A stretch of 64,000 nucleotides of DNA, taken from Ehretia macrophylla (taxonomy: Eukaryota > Streptophyta > Magnoliopsida > Boraginales > Ehretiaceae). Shown here one piece after another: positions 57,477 to 64,000 of the stretch. The first letter of the stretch is position 1. The number at the start of each line of letters is the position of its first letter. Below the pieces are notes generated by a model. The model was not told where the DNA came from. It ran no database searches and saw nothing but the letters and a program-made list of their open reading frames with translations. The position numbers were made by a program, and so were the translations under genes. The DNA lies in NCBI GenBank assembly GCA_037974665.1, contig CM075771.1:38114425-38178424 (forward strand). The letters run 5' to 3'.

Positions 57477-58034
57477 CTTTTTCAATTTTTTTGCCCTGGT
57501 TAGGGTTGCCAACGTACTTTATCCACCAAATCTCTATTTCCGAATCCCATGGAACATTGGGCAAGACAACTTCGCTTCACGTAGAGGCCGGGCTCGCAAA
57601 CTGAGGGCGTAGGGTTTGTGACCAGGTCTCCGTCGCATCGGTGCCCATTACCTTTGATCCGTAAGGAGTTACGCGACGTACATCATACCGTTGCAAAGCT
57701 CTCTAGGAGCTCTACGACGGGGGCAGCCAGCTTACTCACTGTGCCCATTTTTGGAGCCCAAAATTGAACATTTTCATCAATTTCAGGACTCTTTTCTTAT
57801 TTTGCCCAGTTTTTTCATCTTGGATCGTACGTCGTGAGCTATTAAAAGGACGACAACCTGACTCGCGGTACATCAGAGGGCCCTACAACGTGTCGATGTC
57901 ACATCTTGCGAGGATGCTACGTTGTTGAAGCGGATGGGTTATCGTTAAGCCCATTGGGCCTGTTGAATAGGCCATCTCTCTAGGCTAGCACTGTGAACCG
58001 TTAATACATATTGAAATTGTGCCCCCAAAATTAC

Positions 58035-58113
58035 GGGTGCGATCATACCAGCACGAATGAACCGGATCCCATCAGAACTCCGGAGTTAAGTGTGCTTGGG
58101 CGAGAATAGTACT
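58035..58113 (+). pseudogene. Truncated 5S rRNA gene, copy 64 of 73
   Basis: The first 79 bp of the gene are present (with T21G, C26A, A49G, C57T and G72A) and then join at ACT|TGGAGCCC to the middle of a spacer. Box C, the 3' end, the terminator and about half the spacer are missing, a loss of about 314 bp, so the next gene starts only 362 bp downstream. It cannot yield a 5S rRNA. Confidence 0.95.
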
Positions 58114-58396
58114 TGGAGCCCAAAATCGAATGCTTTCATCAGTTTCAGGACACCTTTCTTCTTTTGCCCTGTTTTTCTGTCCCGAATCGTACGTCGTGAG
58201 CTGTTAACAGGACGACAATCTGACTTGCGTTACATCAGAGGGCACTACAACGTTTCAATATCACGTCTTGCGAGGATGCTGCGTTGATGAAGCATATGGG
58301 TTGTCGTTAAGCCCATTGGGCCTTGTGAATGGGCCATCTCTCTAGGCTGGCACTATGAACCGTTAACACATATAGGAATTGTGCACTGAACATGAT

Positions 58397-58515
58397 AGGT
58401 ACGATCATACCAGCACTAATGCACCGGATCCCATCAGAACACCGAAGTTAAGCGTACTTGGGGAAGAGTAGTACTAGAATGGGTGACACCCTGGGAAGTC
58501 CTTGTGTTGCACCCC
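58397..58515 (+). rRNA. 5S rRNA gene, copy 65 of 73
   Basis: Nine differences: G1A, G5A, T45A, G60A, C67G, G68A, G82A, C92A and C107T. All three internal boxes are changed. Confidence 0.94.
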
Positions 58516-59073
58516 CTTTTCAATTTTTTTTTGCCCTGGTTAGGGTCGCCAATATTCTTTATCCACCAAATCTCTATTATCGAATCCCAAGGAACATTGG
58601 GCAAGACAACTTCACTTCACGTAGAGGTCGGGCCCGCAAACCGAGGGCGTAGGGTTTGTGACCAGGTCTCCGTCGATCCGGTGCCTATAACTTTTGATCC
58701 GTAGGAAGTTACACGGCGTACAACATACCGTTGTAAAGCCCTATGAGAGCTCTACGATGGGGGCAGCTAGCTTGCTTGTTGTGCCCCTTTTTGGAGCCCA
58801 AAATCGAACGTTTTCATCAGTTTCAGGCCATTTTTGTTCTTTTGCTCTATTTTTTCATCCCGGATCGTATGTTGTGAGCTGTTAAAAGGATGACAACCTG
58901 ACTCGCGGTACATCAGAGGGCCTTACAACGTATCGATATCCCATCTTGCGAGGATGCTGCGTTGTTGAAGCGGATGGGTTGTCGTTAAGCCCATTGGGCC
59001 TTTTGAATGGGCCATCTCTCTAGGTTGGCACTGTGAACCGTTAACACATATAGGAATTGTGCCTCACCATGAC

Positions 59074-59192
59074 GGGTGCGATCATACCAACACTAATGCA
59101 CCGGATCCCATAAGAATTCCGAAGTTAAGCGTGCTTGGGCAAAAGTAGTACTAGGATAGGTGACCCGCTGGGAAGTCCTTGTGTTGCACCCG
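59074..59192 (+). rRNA. 5S rRNA gene, copy 66 of 73
   Basis: Differences: G17A, C39A, C44T, G68A, G70A, G85A, C94G, C107T and C119G. Seven of these are shared with copy 67. Confidence 0.95.
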
Positions 59193-59749
59193 CTTTTCAA
59201 TTTTTTTTGCCCAGGTTAGGGTTGCCATGATACTTTATCCACCAGATCTCTATTACCGAATCCCAAGGAACACTGGGCAAGACAACTTCGCTTCACGTAG
59301 AGGCCGGGCCCGCAAACCGAAGGTGCAGGGTTTGTGACCAAGTCTCCGTCGCTCCGGTGCCCATAAATTTTGATCCGTAAGGAGTTACGCAGCGCACAGC
59401 ATATCGTTGTAAAGCTCTTTAAGAGCTCTACGACGAGGGCAGCTAGCTTGGTCGCTGTGCCCTTTTTGGAGCCCAAAATCTAACATTTTCATCAGTTTTA
59501 GGACACTTTTCTTCTTTTGCCCTATTTTTCTGTCCCGGATCGTTCGTCGTGAGATGTTAAAAGGACGACAACCTGACTCGCGGTACATCAGAGGGCCCTA
59601 CAACATTTCGATATCACGTCTTGCAATGATGCTGCGTTGTTGAAGCGGATGGGTTATCCTTAAGCCCATTGGGCCTTTTCAATGGGCCATCTATCTAGGT
59701 TGGCACTGTGAACCGTTAACACATATAGGAATTGTGCCCTCATCATGAC

Positions 59750-59868
59750 GGGTGCGATCATACCAACACTAATGCACTGGATCCCATAAGAACCCCGATG
59801 TTAAGCGTGCTTGGGCAAAAGTAGTACTAGGATAGGTGACCCGTTGGGAAGTCCTTGTGTTGGACCCC
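59750..59868 (+). rRNA. 5S rRNA gene, copy 67 of 73
   Basis: Differences: G17A, C29T, C39A, T45C, A50T, G68A, G70A, G85A, C94G, C95T, C107T and C114G. IE and box C are altered. It is related to copy 66 in the gene, but the following spacers differ more. Confidence 0.94.
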
Positions 59869-60425
59869 CTTTTCAATTTTTTTAGCCTTGGTTAGGGTTG
59901 CCAAGATACTCTATCAACCAAATCTCTATTACCAAATCCCACAGAACTTTGGGCAAGACAACTTTGCTTCACGTAGAGGCAGGGCTGGCAAACCGAGTAC
60001 GTAGGGTTTGTGACTTGGCCTCCGTCGCTCCGGTACCCATAACTTTTGATCCGTAAGGAGTTATGCGGCGCACAACATACTGTTGCAAAGCTCTCTCAGA
60101 GCTCTACGACGGGGGCAGCAAGCTTCCTCGCTGTGCCCATTTTGGTGCCCAAAATTGAAGGTTTTCATCAATTTCAGTACATTTTTCTTCTTTTGCCCTG
60201 TTTTTCCATCCCGGATCGTATGTCGTGAGCAGTTAAAAGGACGATAACCTGACTCACGGTACATCAGAGGGCCCTAAAACATGTTGATATCACGTCTTGC
60301 GAGGATACTGCATTGTTGAAGCGGATGGGTTGTCGTTAAGCCCATTGGGCCTTTTGAATGGGCCATCTCTCTATGCTGGCACTGTGAACCGTTAACACAT
60401 ATAGGAATTGTGCCCTCATCATGAC

Positions 60426-60544
60426 AGGTGCGATCATACCAGTACTAATGCAATGGATCCCATCAGAACTCCGAAGTTAAGCGTGCTTGGGCGAGAGTAG
60501 TACTAGGATGTGTGACCCCCTAGGAAGTCCTTGTGTTGTACCCC
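60426..60544 (+). rRNA. 5S rRNA gene, copy 68 of 73
   Basis: Differences: G1A, C18T, C28A, C29T, G86T, G97A, C107T and C114T. G86T is in the centre of box C. Confidence 0.95.
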
Positions 60545-61102
60545 ATTTTCAATTTTTTTTGCCCTGGTTAGGGTTGCCAAGATACTTTATCCTCCAAATC
60601 TCTATTACCTAATCCCACGGAACATTGAGCAAGACAACTTCGCTTCACTTAGAGGTCGGGCCCGCAAACCGAGGGCGTAGGGTTTGTGACTAGGTCTCCG
60701 TCGCTCCGGTGCCCATAACTTTCGATTTGTAAGGAATTATGCGGCGCACAACATACCATTGCAAAGTTCTCTAAGAGCTCTACGATGGGGGCAGCCAGCT
60801 TGCTCGCTGTGCCACTTTTTGGAGCCCAAAATTGAACGTTTTTATCAATTTCAGGCCACTTTTGTTCTTTTGCTCTATTTTTCCGTACCGAATTGTACGT
60901 TGTGAGCTGTTAAAAGGACGACAACTTGACTCATGGGACATCAGAGGGCCCTAAAATTTGTCGATATCACGTCTTGCGAGGATGCTGTGTTGTTGAAGCG
61001 GATGGGTTGTCGTTAAGCCCATTGGGCCTTTTGAATGAACCATCTCTCTAGGCTGGGACTGTGAACCGTTAACACATATTCGAATTGTGCCCTCAACATG
61101 AC

Positions 61103-61221
61103 GGGTGTTATCATACCAGCACTAATGCACCGGATCCCATCAGAACTTTGAAGTTAAGCGTGCTTGGGCGAGAGTAGTACTAGGATGGGTGACCCCCTGG
61201 GAAGTCCTCCTGTTGCACCCT
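61103..61221 (+). rRNA. 5S rRNA gene, copy 69 of 73, intact internal promoter
   Basis: Differences: C6T, G7T, C46T, C47T, G108C and C119T. Nucleotides 50-97 match consensus. Confidence 0.96.
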
Positions 61222-61777
61222 CTTTTCAATTTTTTTAGCCCTGGTTAAGGTTGCCAAGATACTTTATCCACCAAATCTCTATTACCAAATCTCACGGAAC
61301 ATTAGGCAAGACAACTTCGCTTCACATAGAGGCTGGGCCCGCAAAACGAGGGCGTAAGGTTTGTGGCCAAGTCTCCGTCACTCAGGTGCCCATAACTTTT
61401 GATCCGTAAGGTGTTACGTAGCACACATCATACAGTTGTAAAGCTCTCTGAGAGCTCTATGACGGGGGCAGCCAGCTTGCTCACTCTGCCCGTTTTTGGA
61501 CCTCAAAATCGAATGTTTTCATCACTTTCAGGACACTTTTCCTGTTTTGCCCTGTTTTTCTGTCCCAGATCGTACGCCGTGAGCTGTTGAAAGGATGACA
61601 ACCTGATTCACGGTACATCAGAGGGCCCTACAACGTATCGATATCACGTCTTACGAGGATGCTGCGTTGTTGAAGCGGATGGGTTGTCGTTAAGCCCATT
61701 GGGCCTTGTGAATGGGCCATCTCTCTAGGCTGGCATTGTGAACCGTTAACACATAGGAATTGTGCCATCAACATGAC

Positions 61778-61896
61778 GGGTGCGATCATACCAGCACTAA
61801 TGCACTGGATCTCATCAGAACTCCGAAGTTAAGCGTGCTTGGGCAAGAGTAATACTAGGATGGGTGACCCCCTATGAAGTCCTCGTGTTGTACCCC
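61778..61896 (+). rRNA. 5S rRNA gene, copy 70 of 73
   Basis: Differences: C29T, C35T, G68A, G75A, G97A, G98T and C114T. The upstream element is shortened to ACACATAGGAA. Confidence 0.96.
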
Positions 61897-62453
61897 CTTT
61901 TCAATTTTTTTTCCCTGGTTAGGGTTGCCAAGATACTTTATCCACCAAATCTCTATTACTGAATCCCACGGAACATTGGGCAAGACAACTTCACTTCACG
62001 TAGAGGCCGTGCCCGCAAACCGAGGGCGTAGGTTTAGTGACCAGGTCTCCGTCGCTCCGGTGCCCATATCTTTTGATCTGTAAGGAGTTACGCAGCACAC
62101 AACATACCGTTAGAAGGCTCTCAGAGAGCTCTACGACGGGGGCAGCCAGTTTGCTCGCTGTGCCCCGTTTTGGATCCCAAAATCTAACATTTTCATCAGT
62201 TTCAGGACACTTTTCTTCTTTTGCCTTGTTTTTCCATCCCGGATCGCAAGTCGTGAGTTGTTAGAAAGACGACAACCTGACTCGCGGTACATCAAAGGGC
62301 CCTACAACGTGTCAATATCACGTCTTGCGAGGATGCTGCGTTGTTGAAGTGGATGGGTTGTCGTTAAGCCCATTGGGCCTTTTGAATGGGCCATCTCTGT
62401 AGGCAAGCACTGTGAACCGTTAACACATATAGGAATTGTGCCCTGAACATGAC

Positions 62454-62572
62454 GGGTGCGATCATACCAGTACTAATGCACCGGATCCCATCAGAACTCC
62501 GAAGTTAAGCGTGCTTGGGTAAGAGTATTACTAGGATGGTTGACCCCCTGGTAACTCCTTGTGTTGGACCCC
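62454..62572 (+). rRNA. 5S rRNA gene, copy 71 of 73
   Basis: Differences: C18T, C67T, G68A, G75T, G87T, G99T, G102C, C107T and C114G. IE and box C are altered. Confidence 0.95.
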
Positions 62573-63115
62573 CTTTTCAATTTTTTTTGCCCTGGTTAGG
62601 GTTGCCAAAATACTTTATCCACCAAATCTCTATTACCGAATCCCACAGAACATTGGGCAAGACAACTTCGCTTCACGAAGAGGCCGGGCCCGTAAACCGA
62701 GGGCGTAGGATTGTGACCAGGTCTCCGTCGCTCCAGTGCCCATAACTTTTGATCCGTAAGGAGTTACGCGGCGCACAACATACCGTTGCCAAGCTCTATG
62801 AGAGCTCTACGACGGGGGCTGCTAGCTTGCTAGCTGTGCCCCTTTTTGGAGGCCAAAGTCGAATGTTTTCATCAGTTTCAAGCCACTTTTGTTCTTTTAC
62901 TCTATTTTTCCATCCTGGATCGTACGTTGTGAGCTGTTAAAAGGACGACAACCTGACTTGCGGTAAATCAGAGGGCCCTACAACGTGTCGATATCACATC
63001 TTGCGAGGATGCTGTGTTGTTGAAGAGGATGGGTTGTCGTTAAGCCCGTTGGGCCTTTTCAATGGGCCATCCTTCTAGGTTGGCACTGTGAACTGTTAAC
63101 AGATGCGATCATGAC

Positions 63116-63234
63116 AGATGCGATCATACCAACACTAATGCACCGGATCCCTTCAGAACTCCGAAGTTAAGCGTGCTTGGGCGAAAGTAGTACTAGGATG
63201 GGTGACCCCCTGGGAAGTCCTCGTGTTGCACCCC
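63116..63234 (+). rRNA. 5S rRNA gene, copy 72 of 73, lacking the upstream TATA-like element
   Basis: Gene differences are few (G1A, G3A, G17A, A37T and G70A), but the ACACATATAGGAATTGTGCC stretch before the gene is replaced by AGATGCGATC, which resembles the gene's own first bases. The -27 element is therefore missing. Confidence 0.95.
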
Positions 63235-63791
63235 CTTTTCAATTTTTTTTTGCCTTGGTTAGGGTTGCCAATATACTTTATCCACTAAATCTCTATTACC
63301 GAATCCCATGAAACATTGGGCAAGACAACTTTGCTTCACGTAGAGGCCGGGCCCGCAAACCGAGGGCGCAGGGTTTGTGACCAGGTCTCCGTCGCTCCGG
63401 TACCCATAACTTTTGATCCGTAAAGAGTAAGGCGGTGCACCGCTTACCGTTCCAAAGGTCTCTGAGAGCTCTACGACGGGGGCAGCCATCTTCCTCGCTG
63501 TGCCCTTTTCGAAGCAGAAAATCGAACGTTCTCATCAGTTTCAGGACACTTTTCTTCTTTTGCCCTGTTTTTTCATCCCGGATACTACGTCGTGGATGTT
63601 GAAAGGACGACAACCTGACTCGCGGTACATCAGAGGGCCCTACAACATGTTAATATCAGGTCTTGCGAGGATGCAGTGTTGTTGAAGTAGGTGGGTTGTC
63701 ATTAAGCCCATGGGGCCTTTTGAATGGGCCATCTCTCTAGGCAGCCACTGTGAACCGTTAACACGTATAGAAATTGTGCCCTCATCATGAT

Positions 63792-63910
63792 GGGTGCGAT
63801 CATACCAGCACTAATGCAACGGATCCCATTAGAACTCCAAAGTTAAGCGTGCTTGGGCGAGAGTAGTACTAGGATGGGTGACCCCGTGAGAAGTCCTCGT
63901 GTTGCACCCC
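63792..63910 (+). rRNA. 5S rRNA gene, copy 73 of 73
   Basis: Differences: C28A, C39T, G48A, C95G and G98A. The -1 base is T. Its spacer is cut by the window end after 90 bp. Confidence 0.96.
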
Positions 63911-64000
63911 CTTTTCAAATTTTTTTGCCCTGGTTAGGGTTGCCAAGATACTTTATCATCCAAATCTCTATTACCGAATCCCACGGAGCATTGGGCAAGA

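Larger units (their letters stand above)
15077..64000 (+). repeat. Tandem 5S rDNA array, 73 gene copies, 676-bp unit, truncated at both ends
   Basis: Copies are in one orientation with starts mostly 675-677 bp apart. Each unit has a 119-bp 5S gene and a spacer of about 557 bp. The spacer has, in order: TTTTCAATTTTTTTT right after the gene (Pol III terminator), TTAGGGTT, a TAGGGTTT telobox about 130 bp past the gene end, the inverted repeat AGCTCTCTGAGAGCT, CT-rich and TCGTACG segments, a GCCCATT/AATGGGC inverted repeat about 100 bp before the next gene, and a TATA-like ATATAGG near -27. Exceptional spacings are 581 (copy 9-10), 650 (3-4, 37-38), 651 (39-40), 666 (14-15), 857 (35-36), 670 (62-63), 362 (64-65) and 662 (71-72). 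Recurring open frames on both strands are by-products of the repeat, not genes. Confidence 0.98.

Noticed and set aside
15500..63900. Recurring 60-110-codon open frames in most 5S units, for example a + strand frame starting MGESSTRMGDPLGSPRV inside the 5S gene and a - strand frame ending DLVDKVSWQP
   Set aside because: They overlap the 5S gene or spacer, repeat only because the unit repeats, and are freely broken by stops and indels in many units. There is no sign of coding constraint.
15077..64000. Regular direct repeats as a CRISPR array or ordinary satellite
   Set aside because: The period is 676 bp and each unit contains a recognisable plant 5S rRNA gene with promoter boxes and terminator.

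Overview
This is nuclear DNA from a flowering plant. About 49 kb is a tandem array of plant-type 5S rRNA genes, and the left 15 kb is two related Ty3/gypsy LTR retrotransposons of the Tekay/Del (chromovirus) type with very long LTRs. I see no prokaryotic genes, tRNAs, CRISPR arrays or host protein-coding genes. The species cannot be named from the sequence alone.

Layout. 1-9516 is element A: a 5' LTR cut by the window edge (1-1122), a PBS matching initiator tRNA-Met (1134-1145), a gag-pol region broken by frameshifts and stops (1368-5888), a purine tract, and a complete 3594-bp 3' LTR (5923-9516). 9517-15076 is the right part of element B: 1.4 kb of non-coding internal sequence, a purine tract like that of A, and a 4132-bp 3' LTR. 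No PBS follows A's 3' LTR, so A appears to sit inside B. B ends at 15076 directly in the middle of a 5S spacer, so B (carrying A) was inserted into the 5S array, whose other half should lie left of the window.

15077-64000 is the 5S array. I count 73 gene copies on the + strand (72 full length, one truncated), usually 676-677 bp apart. Each has a 119-bp gene with box A, IE and box C, an upstream TATA-like element near -27, and T runs just downstream that can serve as Pol III terminators. No copy matches the window consensus exactly. Copy 21 is closest, and copies 20, 21, 24, 30 and 69 keep the whole internal promoter (nt 50-97) unchanged. In the first 20 copies about half of the substitutions are C-to-T or G-to-A, which suggests a methylated, largely silent array.

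The array also has higher-order order. Spacer subtypes X-Y-Z recur in the same sequence at copies 15-17, 28-30, 45-47 and 52-54. Copies 28-33 and 45-50 match unit by unit 11.6 kb apart. Copies 37-38 are duplicated as 39-40. Single-unit deletions, a partial spacer duplication and a truncated gene mark unequal exchange. I regard this mosaic history, plus the nested insertion, as the most interesting content; I see no new enzymatic system.
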